The position numbers were made by a program, and so were the translations under genes. DNA of 64,000 nucleotides from Cyprinodon diabolis (Eukaryota; Chordata; Actinopteri; Cyprinodontiformes; Cyprinodontidae), in the NCBI GenBank assembly GCA_030533445.1, contig CM060076.1, positions 7,049,501 to 7,113,500 on the forward strand. The letters are read 5' to 3'. Below are positions 10,501 through 21,990 of this stretch, one piece after another; the stretch's first letter is position 1, and every line of letters starts with the position of its first letter. The notes beneath the pieces were generated by a model that was not told the DNA's origin, searched no databases, and saw only the letters and a program-made list of their open reading frames with translations.

Positions 10501-11209
10501 TAGGGATGCACGATATAATCGGCCCCCTATCGGTATCGGCCTTAAAACTGAATATCGGACATCGGCCACCCCACCGATATTTAACCCGATATTTGATCAG
10601 CTTCTGAGTTTCTAAAGTCTAAAAAAAAAAGAAAAATACTACTTCTTCTTCTTCCTCAAAAACTTCTTTTTTACAGACTTAAAAACTTCTAAAGACGAGG
10701 GAAAAAATATTGATACATTAAAATATCACAATATCTTCATATGCTGATATATTGCCATTTAAAAACACCATATCAATCTCTTTTACTAATGAAATATTGC
10801 TATATGTCATCGTTATGCTACGAAATCCCCCGAAAATTCACGAAATTTTGCCGTATTTTTATATGTTGATATATTGACGCGGTATCGATCTATTTTACTA
10901 ACAAAATCTCACAAGAATTTGCAAAATATCACGAGAGTTTGTAACAGAAAGATGAAATTTCACGAGATTTTGAAAGTAAAATAGATCGATACCGCGTTTT
11001 TAAAAATCAATTTGATATCAGCATATGAAAATATATTCGAGTATATTATTTTTCAAAGTGTTAGAAATGGATAACAAAACTGCTATTTTCAATGACTACT
11101 TATTTTTGTCCAGCTTTAACATCGGTATCGATATCGGTTATCGGCTACATGAGTTTTAAAATATCGGAATATCGGATATCAGCCAAAATCCCAATATCGT
11201 GCATCCCTA
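10501..11209. mobile_element. hAT non-autonomous element, perfect 8-bp duplication
   Basis: Ends TAGGGATGCACGATAT and the inverse of it are perfect at the tips, with TATCGG-rich subterminal repeats on both sides. AAAAGAAG precedes (10493-10500) and follows (11210-11217), a perfect 8-bp duplication. The interior has an inverted pair, GCGGTATCGATCTATTTTA near 10879 and its complement near 10977, so the centre can fold into a hairpin. No transposase. Confidence 0.92.
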
Positions 11210-11360
11210 AAAAGAAGATTTGCAATTTTCCACAATGTCAGACTCACCACCGATAACTAAAAAATGGACACGAGCATGCAGGACAGGCTTATGTAAACAT
11301 ATAACCAGAACCACTTATTTTGATGACGCACCCTGAAAAAGAAACATCCTCCATTATACC

Positions 11361-11724
11361 ATAATAGTTAAAAAAAATATCCAATGGACTTGGTTTCCAA
11401 GATTTGAAGACGTTTCGCCACCTCTCCAGGAAGCTTTCTCAATTCAAATGTCTGGATCTGTAGTGAGTTTGAGTCTTATATAGACAAGGCCTTGTATTGC
11501 TTGGGAACATGCAAATAGTAACCGATGAATGGGTCGTTTGGTTCCATTGTTAGCCTGTAATATCTGAAACCTGTCTATGATTGTTAAGGGTCAATCGTTA
11601 AGGAGGTATTGTTCACCCGCAGGTGGCGAAACGTCTTCAAATCTTGGAAACCAAGTCCAGTGGATATTTTTTGAACTTTTACGGAATGACTATGATCTGG
11701 ATGACTGAGAATCTTCATCAGCAT
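11361..11724. mobile_element. Inverted-arm element, 15-bp duplication (retroelement-like)
   Basis: Flanked by a perfect 15-bp repeat ATCCTCCATTATACC (11346-11360 and 11725-11739). Its two halves are inverted copies of one arm: GACTTGGTTTCCAAGATTTG and GAAGACGTTTCGCCACC on the left, their inverses on the right. The right tip ends GACTGAGAATCTTCATCAGCA. A long variable-length duplication suggests target-primed retrotransposition. Penelope-like elements can carry inverted terminal parts, so that is my first guess, without proof. Relatives lie at 33929-34049, 34967-35159 and 35730-35762. Confidence 0.7.
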
Positions 11725-11744
11725 ATCCTCCATTATACCTTTAA

Positions 11745-13140
11745 GGTATCACAATAATGGCGCCCATTTAGTTGTGCAGCATGGTGGAGTAGCGGAACAT
11801 CTGCTGAGCTTGGAAAGTGAAAATCTATTGACATAAAATTGGAGCGCATTACGTAAGAATTTTCAGGATTTAAAAGTTTACGCCATTCTATACTAGCACC
11901 ACAAAATCTAAGAAAATATTTTTTGTTTATTCAGTCAGTATTTAATACAGCTAGGTTGCTAAAATATTATTGTTGCTGATTACTTAAAAGGATTTCTTTT
12001 GCGGTGTTGTAGTGTTGCCACCGCCCACTAGAGGGCTGTGCTGTTCAGCCTTAAGCTGAGGCTAACTGGCTTTCGCAAAAGAAATGTCAGAGTGGAGGCA
12101 TCCTAGAGCTGAGACGTGAATCTTCAATCCAGAGTCCAGTCCTGATTATTTACACTTTTTAATGGCGACAAAGATGAAGAATAAAGTTATTAATGCAGTT
12201 CTGTTTGTAAATATAAATACTTGATAAACTCCTTAAAGGCATAGTGGAATATTTATTACAGCTGGTTTGCTGAAATATTATTCAAATAATACAAATCCAG
12301 CCAGAGAATATTTGTGATCGAATGAGACATCCAGACAAGGTGAGGAAAACAAAGAACCGAACATGCTAGTGTTGCTGCTATGGCAACAAGCATCTATTAT
12401 AACATCTTTCTACACCAGACTCAACACCCTCTAAAACATTAACAGTGTAAGAGACACAAAAACTGCAATGGAACAGGGTGTCCAGATATCTCAAATAAGT
12501 GTTCACCTACCAGCCACAGGTGCACAGACTGACACAAACTATATATTATGCTTTTTACTATTTCTGGCTTGAAAGCATATCAATAAATGGGAATGAAATA
12601 TAAAACTGAGACAAATCTAAACCATTGCCCTAAATTATTAAACACAAGTTAAAGGGAAATTAATCTGTGGTCACAGCCAATGAAAAATGATCTGGTCTAA
12701 CAATAAGTCAAAACTTTTAAGGTAAAAAAAACAAGAAGAGAGATTCTCTACTTCTAATTACAGAAAACCAAAGGAAGGAAAGTAGCAGCCAGGTTCTGGT
12801 ATATCAGACACTTTACTAATCTGAATCTCTGTGAACAGGTTTTTAATAACAAGAGTTATGACAAGATGATGGGTTTGGAGCAAGAAGGTGAGTTTTAACA
12901 ACATTTCAAGCAGTAAAGACATTAGCAATGACCCCAAAGCGGCAACTATTAGTGCAGATTGAGTCAAGAAAAGTCAAAAGGACGCAAAGTCGATCACGCT
13001 GTAGTGAGTTTTTATTTTAAAAGGGAAATACATAAAAGACATCTGGCAATCTCACCAACAATGGACATCCCAGGACAGCCAACCCCAGGTTAGATAGAGC
13101 AACTCACAGTAAAGATAAAACACCTCAGGCAGTAGAAGCC
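11745..13140. other. No gene seen; contains a repeat shared with 10197-10290
   Basis: Around 12160-12250 the text TTAATGCAGTTCTGTTTGTA and AAATACTTGATAAACTCCTT recurs from 10197-10275 with few changes and is also followed by a TTAAAGG end, so it is part of a repeat or a local duplication. The rest is unique-looking. The 69-codon frame at 12758-12967 has no recognisable features. Confidence 0.5.
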
Positions 13141-13145
13141 TTATA

Positions 13146-15380
13146 CAGGGTTCCTACAGCATAAGGCAAGTTAAATTCAAGACTAGGGCTGCAACTAACG
13201 ATTATTTTAAAAATCGATGAATCGGACAAAAAATATTTTTTATATAAACCTCTTTATTCCAAAATAAACATTTTAGACAGAACAAACAAGCACACAAGTA
13301 CAGGTTGCTCATTAACTGTACTGGTGCAATATGAAAAATAAATGTTTGTGTTAAAACTACGCAAACTTGCATGAGAAATGTAGCTGTACATCCACAAAAT
13401 ATAGGCTACTTTGTTTCATAAAGCGCAAAAAGAGACATTTTTGTTTTTAAAAGCCCCTAAGGGGCTCAAACAATAGGCCCCCCCATTTCAACAAATGAGT
13501 TTTTTTTAGACTAGAAGAGTTCTGCCTTTTAAGACAGGAAAGTATAGCAGTTAAAGTTGCTACTTGAGAAAATACTTAACCATAGAGATAAAAATAGCCC
13601 TGTGATTCAAATTATAAATTTTATTTGGAATAAAAATGAGAGAACTAGGGGTGCTAAAAAACACATCCTGCAAAGACAGATACTTACATGGGAATGTGGC
13701 ATATAATTAATTGACATATTACTGATCTTGCTGGATTTTATTCTGCTTTACTTCCATAAATTGCAGGATCTTCTTTACTTTATCTTTGCCAGAAGATTGA
13801 AACTTTAAAAGCCTTGCCCTCATAATTTGCAAGTTAATTTATTTATAAAGTAAATATAAACGCTGCTTAAGCTAATTCAAATGAAATTAAAAGTAAAATA
13901 AGTAGCCAACCTTATCACTGTCTGTAACCTACTAACACGGTAAGGAAAGCATCAGATGAGCTACCTGAGAAACTAACGTTACGTTTCCCCACTTTAAAAC
14001 GAAACAAACATGGCCGCTCACCCTGCTGATCAGCTCTCTTCACTGCCATCGAAGGCTCCAACGTGTTTCCTTTTCAGGTGCTGCATCATAACAGTGGTGC
14101 TTCCGCGCCATGTTAATTTGTTTTTACAAAAGTTGCATGTTACGACTTTTTTCGCTTTACAAAGCGCAGGCTATTTTAATTATTGTGATCAATTTGCGCC
14201 GTCAATCCCGGCGCATGCGCGCTTCATTTGCAGTCTGGACGCTGAGGGTAAACTCCTCACTAAAATCCTGTGGCTCTGACTGCAGCGCTGAGAGGGATTC
14301 CTGTGCGAGAGGGAGAAAGTCGCCAGATTTGTCGCTAGTCGCTTTTTTGAAAAATAGTCGCTGGAGGGGTCTGAATAGTCGCTGAGTTGGCAACACTGCA
14401 ACTGCGGCGCTGACTCGCTCCGCCATATTTTTTTTTCTTCCCCCGGATGACGGCGGCGGCAGATGACGCATTTATTGCTCGACACAACTGATCGATGATT
14501 AAATTCGTTGCCAACGCTTTTAAAAGTCGATTTTTATCGATTCGTTGTTGCAGCCCTATTCAAGACTTTTTAATGCCACTAGAAATAAAAATTTAAGACC
14601 AAATTCACAAGAAACACAAGAAATACCTGCTTGCGACAACTTAACCCAAAGGTTTATTTTAACATAAACCACTGCACTAATGTTTCAAAATTTGAAAAAC
14701 TTTCCATACAGGAAGAAAGCTAAAAACAAACAAATGACAGATTTATTTTAAAAATTATTTAACTGAATTCACAAACTTTGTTTTAGCAGGGAACAAAACC
14801 AATCAGTTTTAAAGCCACAACATAACCAGTGCTAAGTCTTTTTTGCAGCTATTTTTCTTTGTATCGTTTTCTTAGTGTGTTTGATTTGGTGATAAGTGGA
14901 GGCGTTGCAGAGACAATGGTGGAACAAAACCGAGAAATACTGGCTGTTTTTTTGACGCTTTGTGTTTCGTGCTTCGCATATGCGACTCCACTGCCTTAAT
15001 TCCCATCGTTCCGAGCTTGAATGACTTATTACACAAAATCCACTGAGCCTCATGTATGTTCCCTGGTTTTAGCCATGGAGAAAACTCTTGGCTGGAGCCA
15101 ATTTTGGTAACATTTATACTTGCTCATATTTTACAGACAAAAAGTTGATGGCGCATCTCCCAAATGTTCCGGCCGCAACAACGCTTTTATTGGTTCCGCT
15201 ATCGGGACGGAACCAATAATGGCATGTCGTTATTTTTTTTAAAATAAATAATTAAAAATGTCAATTTTAATGTTTTATTACGATTACAAAAATAGACATT
15301 TTAATACCAATTAAGGCCTTAGTTTTATTTTGAAGAATTCAATGCCTTTTAAGACTTTTTAAGGACCCGCGGGAACCCTG
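13146..15380. mobile_element. CAGGG-ended hAT5-like element with nested hAT
   Basis: Ends CAGGGTTCC and GGAACCCTG are perfect inverses. TTATA lies on both sides (13141-13145 and 15381-15385), a 5-bp duplication. CAGGG tips are typical of hAT transposons, and 5-bp duplications have been described for a hAT5 subgroup, so I favour that. The hAT at 13184-14558 is nested inside; without it the element is about 850 bp. A second copy lies at 34079-34966. The 73-codon frame near 14832-15053 recurs in the second copy near 34432-34626 but is interrupted and looks non-coding. Confidence 0.75.
13184..14558. mobile_element. hAT non-autonomous element, perfect 8-bp duplication
   Basis: Begins TAGGGCTGCAACTAACGA and ends ATTCGTTGTTGCAGCCCTA, with AATCGAT-type subterminal inverted repeats. 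TTCAAGAC is duplicated perfectly (13176-13183 and 14559-14566). A second copy lies at 40987-42214. This copy keeps about 310 bp (near 13851-14168) that the other lacks. Near 14320-14400 it has repeated GTCGCT motifs (AGTCGCTGAGTTGGCAACAC). Several overlapping frames on both strands at 14010-14485 are chance readings; no hAT or BED domain is visible. Confidence 0.93.
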
Positions 15381-15385
15381 TTATA

Positions 15386-17219
15386 GTACCTTAGGACAGA
15401 GTTCATGATTGAGAAAAAAAAAATTGACAAGTATGTCTGGTTTGGAAAAGTTGCCTTGGAAAGCCTCTTCTACCTACAGTAAAGACGATAGAGCAAGAAA
15501 GGAAAGTGTCTCAGCACCAACAAGGACGCGTCTATAACGATGTCCTTGGACATATTAGATCACAGAGGAGATTTCTAGATAAACACCAAATAAAAAGCAT
15601 GGAGGTGGAAGAATGACATGGGTTTCTGTTGCAGCCAAATGTATCTTGTAGGCATTGAGTAGAAAATAAATGTCTCTCTGTAAACCCCAGTATGTTGACC
15701 CATGAGTTCCAGGGAACTCCAGGGAACAATGCATTGTATAAAAGTAGGACGGCCCATTGATCTTCTATAACAATGACATCCTGCTGAGGGCTTCTGCTGC
15801 TAAAGGTGGTTCTACAGGCTACTCCACCAATGGCTGTGTCCCAGTTTAACATTAGAAGCTTTTTATTATGAAAATGAAAAGATTTTAGGACTTCCAGTAA
15901 AATCCAGATAATTGTTACTACTTCCTGATTACATGACATTAGTCACTATCCATTACATAGGGTAGTGACTTGCGTCACAGGGAGACCTACTGTTTCAGTC
16001 AGTAAACAGCGGGTCAGGGCTTATATCAGTGGTAAAATGCTGCCTTAACAGCTTAAAATAGAAGCTTTTAAAAGGTAAAACACTTTTCTTTGCCTTTCCT
16101 GTCGGTTCAACTCAACGATATATATATATAAAGGAACAAGTGACAAGTTCATATTCACAGTCAGTGCTTTTATTTGAAGCTCTGTGTTTATAAATGAGGA
16201 ATGAAATGCCCCATATCAAACATCAAGGAGCCAAATAAGGCTGAGAAAATTTGGTTTGCCACAAAATAAAGCATCTTTTTCCTCAGTGCAGCTAAATTAT
16301 TCAGTCAGCTCAATCCCTCATCAGCTTAGGAAGGCAGCGTAGGAAGAAGACGTAGGTTTTAGAGGAGCTGAAATCTCCATCATGTCCCAAGAGTCATCAC
16401 GAGACACTTCTGCAGATGAAACGCACTAATCAGAAAGCTGCAGGGTCTGCTGATACACTCACAAACGAACACACATCGCCAGCATGAGCTGCCAAGATCC
16501 TCATGGACCACTAAACCTGGGTCCAAACTCATCAGTGTGATTTTCCTGACAAATGGCCACCAGGAGGCAAAGCCCATTGTGTATTAAAGTGTATCAATAT
16601 ACTGTACAGTATTTGTTGGAGAGATAAAGGCAGCTTTCTCTGTTACTGTTACCCAATAAATACTGACAGCATGTCAATAGCGCTTTTTAAAGGGTCCTTA
16701 AAATTTGTGAGTAAATTTGGCCTAGTTTATTCCCACATGTTTTATGTTGAAGGACACATTCTGCCCTTTGGGAGTACTACACACTTTATGGGACTTTCCT
16801 AAACTGAATGGATCCATTCAGGGAAATTTTGTTTTATAGCCTTTACTCCTGCTAAGGCAACCCACAGTTTTAAAATATGTGCTAAGGTACTGGCAAAGTC
16901 TGGCTTTAGAATAGATCAATGCAACCACAGGAGGCATTTTGAATTAACTTTATTTTTCAGAACTGATTATGGCGTTAAATTTACTGAAAGATACTCAAAG
17001 ATATCAATGAATAAACAAATCAACAAATGAGATTTATTTCAACTTTTATTTCTTTACTTTTGTACCTTTACCTTTGGATAGGCACAGTTTTTTCTTAAAT
17101 ATTGAAGGAAACTTAATAGGAAACCAATTTTGGTTTAAAGTATTGTGACACGTATCGTATCGCAACACAGGCGCCAATACTCATCCTGACCTCCACCAAG
17201 GCATATGGAGAAGAGGACA
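15386..17219. other. No gene supported; one long open frame
   Basis: Unique-looking DNA. A 135-codon open frame lies on the minus strand at 15532-15939, but its translation has no recognised domain, no start context I can defend and no splice sites I can pair. A short AT microsatellite sits near 16119-16131. Confidence 0.45.
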
Positions 17220-17525
17220 AGGAAAAAAGCTAAGCTGAGTTTTGCTGAGTCAAGCTGAGTTTTTGTCAACCTGAGTTTAACCTTGTTTTTGTCTTTGCCT
17301 CTTGGCAGGAAGTCATCCTGCAAACTGGATTTCTTGGACCTTCTCTCCCTGGAAGGATCAACTGAGCTTCAAACTGAGCTGGGGTTCAAACAGGAGGTTT
17401 GGATCCACTTTCCCCAAGAGATCGTCTGAGCTTCACACTGAGACTGGGATTATTCTCCACTACGACTTTTTCCCTGGACTCTCTGTTTCGGTTTACTGCA
17501 TTTGGGTCTGAACTTTGTAACATCA
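17220..17525 (+). repeat. Dispersed repeat with CTGCATTTGGGTC-type end
   Basis: The 3' part reads GGTTTACTGCATTTGGGTCT and closes near CATCATGACA, a phrase I know from ends of abundant fish transposon remnants. The left part has repeated CTGAGTTT and CAAGCTGAG words. It is probably a decayed copy related to the family at 40696-42898. Boundaries are uncertain. Confidence 0.4.
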
Positions 17526-19214
17526 TGACAAAAACAGAATACTGACGGAGAAAATGAGAAAAGGTAGATAAATGGAGCCACAGAAAATCAAGCAGCAAAA
17601 ACAGAAGAAACCAGCAAAGAACAAATAAAACAAGGGATCTGATGGAGAATGACAAACGGTAAGTCAATCCCATCAGAATGCAAAATGCTAAGGCAGAATG
17701 AAAGCAGGAAGCTGAAGGAGGGAGGCTAATATACCAGAAAAAAGCTCAACTCAGAAAACCAGATTTAAAATCTAGCAGAAATTATTCTAAATGAAGAAAT
17801 AACACAAAAAAAAACTATAAAATAAATTAGCTATCATGTCAACAAATGGGAAATGACAAAAGCAGAGACACAAAGAAACCCCCAAACTCTAAAGATCATA
17901 ACATTGCTTCAAACGCTACATTTTCACTACTCTCTGACCCACCTTATCTAACTGAGAAACATCCTCATGCATGTCTAGCCTTTAGATCAGTAAGCTGTGA
18001 AAAATAAAACAGAAAAAGTCCTGATCTGTTAACAAACAATCAGCCCTAATGATACAAGAATGCTCTATTTGAGGGGGGGCAGAAATTTACGCTTTATGGC
18101 TCCATCACTAGAAAAACTCATTATTTGATTACTGTAGACGGAAACAAAAGAGATGCTGAGAAACAAAATTAAAATTGAAGAAGGTTAAAAATCAGGCACT
18201 TGGTACAACAAGGACTGCACAGTATGAGAGAGCAAAAAAAGCTGCAAGAAGGCAAATCAGAGATAATTTCATTTAATTCATTTAGTGTTGACTTTCACAA
18301 AAATAATGGCTACCAAACATCAGATTCAGTCTTTTTACTCCTAAGCTGAAGAAATCCTCGTCAATTTAGCAATTTTTAAAAAAGCTGTAACATAAAATAT
18401 GTCTTATTTTTTACTGAAGCCTTCTAAGGTGTGAGAGTGGGGAAAAAATAAGTGAGAAAATGTCAGTCAGAACAGAGATCTTTTCCCTATTTCGTCGGTC
18501 CATCGCTTCGTGTTCTAGCAGCAGTTTGCTTAAATGACAATGAAAGGAAGGGATCGATAAGGTGACAGCGAAATGAGACACGCTTTGAGTGTCTGCTGGG
18601 AGGAAGGCAAAGCTGGGAAACTCACAGACTCACCGCTTCCTGCTCCATGAAATACTGAAATATCCTCTTCATGATTTTGATGTCTTTTAAAACTAAGTTT
18701 GATATGTTTGCAATACAAATAAGTTTACAGAAAAATGAATTTTGGAGTGATAAAACCAGGCCCTCTTACTACACAACTAAAATGTAAATACAGTATCATG
18801 TAAGTGAGGATATGGAAGTGCTAAAGTTTAAAAAGTCTGCAGTAAAATAACCTAAAATGACAAAAAAAAAGAGGTTTCCTCTTAACAATTGCAAACAGAG
18901 AAGTAAAGTCATAACTTTTTAATTGGGTTGAGCGGTAATCAAAGACAAAAATGCTCTTTCAACTCCACCACACTCTGTTCCAAAAAAATTGTCACTCTAA
19001 ATTAGTTAAGAGGGCAACTTTCCCACTGCAGCAGAAAAGGTTGACGTGTTTAATTGGATTCTTGCTCCAGAATAGAGATTTCCAATAATGTTCTGCTCTG
19101 GTAAAAAAAAAAAAAAATTCCAGCACCAGAGAAAAGACTCATTTTGAATCATTAATGTTGGATCTCAGGATTTAAAGCGCCCCTTTACATTTTGTCACCT
19201 AATGAGTAAAAAAA
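17526..19214. other. No gene seen
   Basis: AT-rich unique-looking sequence with A runs (for example near 19105). No recognised element or exon. Confidence 0.45.
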
Positions 19215-20182
19215 CAAAAAAACTTTAGGCCAAAGTAGAAGAAATCAATGCCTGGATGTGCCATAATTTTCTTCAACTGAATAAAAACAAAACTGAAGTA
19301 ATAATCTTTGGACCAATAGAGGAGAGATCTAAAGTTAGCACACAGCTTCAGTCACTTCAGCTAGTAACCACTGATCAGGCCCGAAATCTAGGGGTAGTAC
19401 GGGATTTAAAGCATTTTAAGACAATTACAAGGTCGGCTTTCTATCACCTGAAGAACATTTCAGGATTAAAGGACTAATGTCTCAGCGTGATCTGGAAAAA
19501 CTAATCCATGCGTTTATTTTTAGTCGAATTGATTACTGCAACGGTGTTTTCACAGGTCTGCTTAAAAAGTGGATCAGACAGCTGCAGCTGATCCAGAACG
19601 CTGCTGCCCGTGTCCTCACTAAGACTAAGAAAGTAGAGCACATCACCCTAGTTCTTAAGTCCTTACACTGGCTCCCTGTATCTCAGAGAATAGACTTTAA
19701 AATACTTCTGTTAGTCTATAAATCTCTGAATGGCTTAGCACCTAAATACATCACAGACTTGCTATCAGTGTATCAACCCTCCAGACCACTCAGGTCTTCT
19801 GGCTCCAGCCTGCTCTGCATACCTAGAACCAGAACTAAACATGGAGAAGCAGCATTTAGTTCCTATGCTCCACTTATCTGGAACAAACTTCCAGAAAACT
19901 GTAAAAGTGCGGAAAGCCTGAGTTCCTTTAAATCAAGACTAAAACACATTTGTTTAGGATTGCCTTCGACTGCTCTAGTTAAAGAGTTCAACTAAAACAT
20001 ATTTTCTTTAGTCCAACTGTTTTTAACATTCTTTTTTGTTTCTGCATTTTTTATTTTATTTATTTTTTCCTACTTGCTGTTACTCTGTTTTATTTTCCTG
20101 TATTTTAATCATGTAAAGCACTTTGCACTGTCTTTGTACTGAATTGTGCTATACAAATACATTTGCCTTACCTTGCCTTGCC
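19215..20182 (+). pseudogene. L2-type LINE 3' fragment, one frameshift
   Basis: Plus-strand tail of the same LINE group as at 6-8 kb. Two abutting frames, 19256-19477 ([19 protein letters not shown] start) and 19477-19995 (DLEKLIHAFIFSRIDYCNG), fit one protein broken by a single missing A in the run before GGACTAATG near 19469. The second frame continues through RQLQLIQNAAARVLTKTKK, LKSLHWLPVSQRIDFK and a PRTRTKHGEAAFSSYAPLIW end, the normal C-terminus of this RT family. The catalytic YADD is upstream of the truncation and is absent. The 3' UTR ends at about 20182 with ATGTAAAGCACTTTGCACTG, ATACAAATACATTTGCC and TTGCCTTGCC repeats. Confidence 0.88.
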
Positions 20183-21481
20183 TAAAGAAATATTTAGTCC
20201 GTTGTTGATATTTTGCTTAAATGTTTCAGATCATAAAACTTAGTCAAGAGCAACTGCCCTTAAACCAAGTAACTGGTTCCGCCAACTTGGCGGCTGCCAC
20301 TGTCATCAAATCAGAGTGGGTTTCTTAAATCTCTGTGGATGAACTTTGATCCATTCTTAGCAGAATTAAGCTACATTAGCGCAATTCCTGCTTGAAAGGC
20401 CTGTTAAAGATCATGTCGGAGCATATCAATCAGACTGAGTAGACTTCTCCAAATGCTTTTTTGAGGCATTCAGGAATAGATTTGCTTGTTTGCTTTGAAT
20501 AATTGCTATCTTATACAAGTCCACTTGAGCTTAAGGTCACAAAATGATGGCTGGACATTATCTTTAAAATGTTTTCTAATAGAAAGCTTCAATTACAGCA
20601 TCTTGTCCAGATTTTGAAGCCATAAAGGAGCCAGATCCCAGTTCTACCACCATGTTTGGCTATAAATATGATACTCTTTCTGTAAAATGCTGCGTTTACT
20701 TTGCACCAGATTTAAAGCGTGCTCCCACAGTGCTGCAAAAATTCCACGTTTGTCTCATCACTCCCTGAAATATTCTCACAAAATTCATGTAGATTATTAA
20801 GATTGTCTTTTGCAAATGTAAAAGGTGTCAATATGTTATCATTGGTCAGCAGATGTGCATATTGGAGCTCTTGTTATATATTCCATCTTTTTTAAATTAT
20901 GAGCTAAGACCTTAATAGGGTATGTGAGGCCTGCAGCGCATTAGATACTGATCAGTGGTATTTTGTTACCTCCTGGTTGAATCCCTAGTTTGCTCCTAGC
21001 ATGATTTTGGTAGCTCAGCTCCATTTTCTCTCCATTTTTAGGCTAATGATTCTTGCTCTAACTTATTGTAGTCTCAAAGACTGAGAAATAACTGTTTAAC
21101 CCCCTCAGACTGACAGACATCAGTGGCTGTGGGCATTAAGACCTTCAAGGTTCTGTTAAAAGAATTTCTAAAGGTCAGGCAGTTACCAGACCTTGATGTA
21201 GTAAGTGAAACAGAGTCAAAATATGTGTTAAATGACAATTAATGATTTGCTTGAGGTACTGGGTACTACAGTACTTCCACTTAATGCAGATCTATAATAA
21301 AAAAAAATAGGGCTGGATGACACAAAAACAAGATTCTGCATCACTGTTATAGTTTAAAATCAAAATATTATCTTTGACGCACAATTGCATCACTGCTCTA
21401 TGTTTAAAATAACGATGATAGCAAGTGAAAGGTAGCAGTGAAGGGCAATAAAAGTCTATCTGGTGAAATGCTGTATATTAC
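20183..21481. other. No gene seen
   Basis: Unique-looking sequence between the L2 tail and the element at 21492. No exon-like frame or recognised repeat. Confidence 0.45.
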
Positions 21482-21491
21482 TGCATACATT

Positions 21492-21980
21492 AACCTGACT
21501 CCGCCAGATGGATTTGCTCCGCATATCCATCTGGAAACCTTCCGTTGAAGTAATTTTGGGAAGGGGCGAAAATACTGGCTAGCCGATTGGCCTATGTTGG
21601 TGATAGACGGGCCAAATAAACCAATCAGATCAACAAAGCATATGACGTAACAAAGCGTCGACGAAGAGGAGCCAATTGATAGATCAAACTATTGCCGAAA
21701 CCAGAAGTTGCTCTTCTTTCAGTGAAGAAATACTCTGTAATTCCGATAGAACTTGCTCGATAGCCACGCTAACACTAGTTTCATCGGCTGAAGCCGCCAT
21801 GTTCTTTAAACTGAACTGTCGCGCTTCTCGTTGGGTCACACCTCAACCCGCCTCAAAGCCAACGCCGATTGGACGTTCGTTTGGTGAACAGCTCCAAATT
21901 TTCTTCAACGGAGAGTCTCCAGACTGATTAGCGAGTGAAATCTTGAAAGCTCGCGAGATCAGGATGGTCTCACGAGGCTA
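21492..21980. mobile_element. 0.5-kb element M, perfect 10-bp duplication
   Basis: TGCATACATT occurs at 21482-21491 and again at 21981-21990, so the inserted unit is exactly AACCTGACTCCGCCAGATGG...GGTCTCACGAGGCTA (489 bp). Near the left end an imperfect hairpin pairs CCAGATGGAT with ATCCATCTGG. The tips are only weakly inverted. A second copy lies at 52768-53300. A 10-bp duplication would fit a Mutator-like or other long-duplication group; I do not recognise the family. The 83-codon open frame inside is disrupted in the second copy, so it is probably not coding. Confidence 0.8.
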
Positions 21981-21990
21981 TGCATACATT

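Larger units (their letters stand above)
10280..11740. mobile_element. TTAA-flanked DNA element with two nested insertions
   Basis: The element starts AGGTTTACTGGAGGATTTTT and ends with the inverse of AGGTATAATGGAGGAT. It is flanked by TTAA at 10276-10279 and at 11741-11744. TTAA target duplications are typical of piggyBac and Kolobok transposons. After removing the hAT (10501-11209) and the inverted-arm element (11361-11724), only about 360 bp remain, close to the 407-bp relative at 43148-43554. It is non-autonomous. Confidence 0.75.

Noticed and set aside
14010..14485. Five overlapping frames of about 90-98 codons on both strands
   Set aside because: They lie inside a hAT derivative with GC-rich arms; the second copy at 40987-42214 does not preserve them, and no transposase motif is visible.
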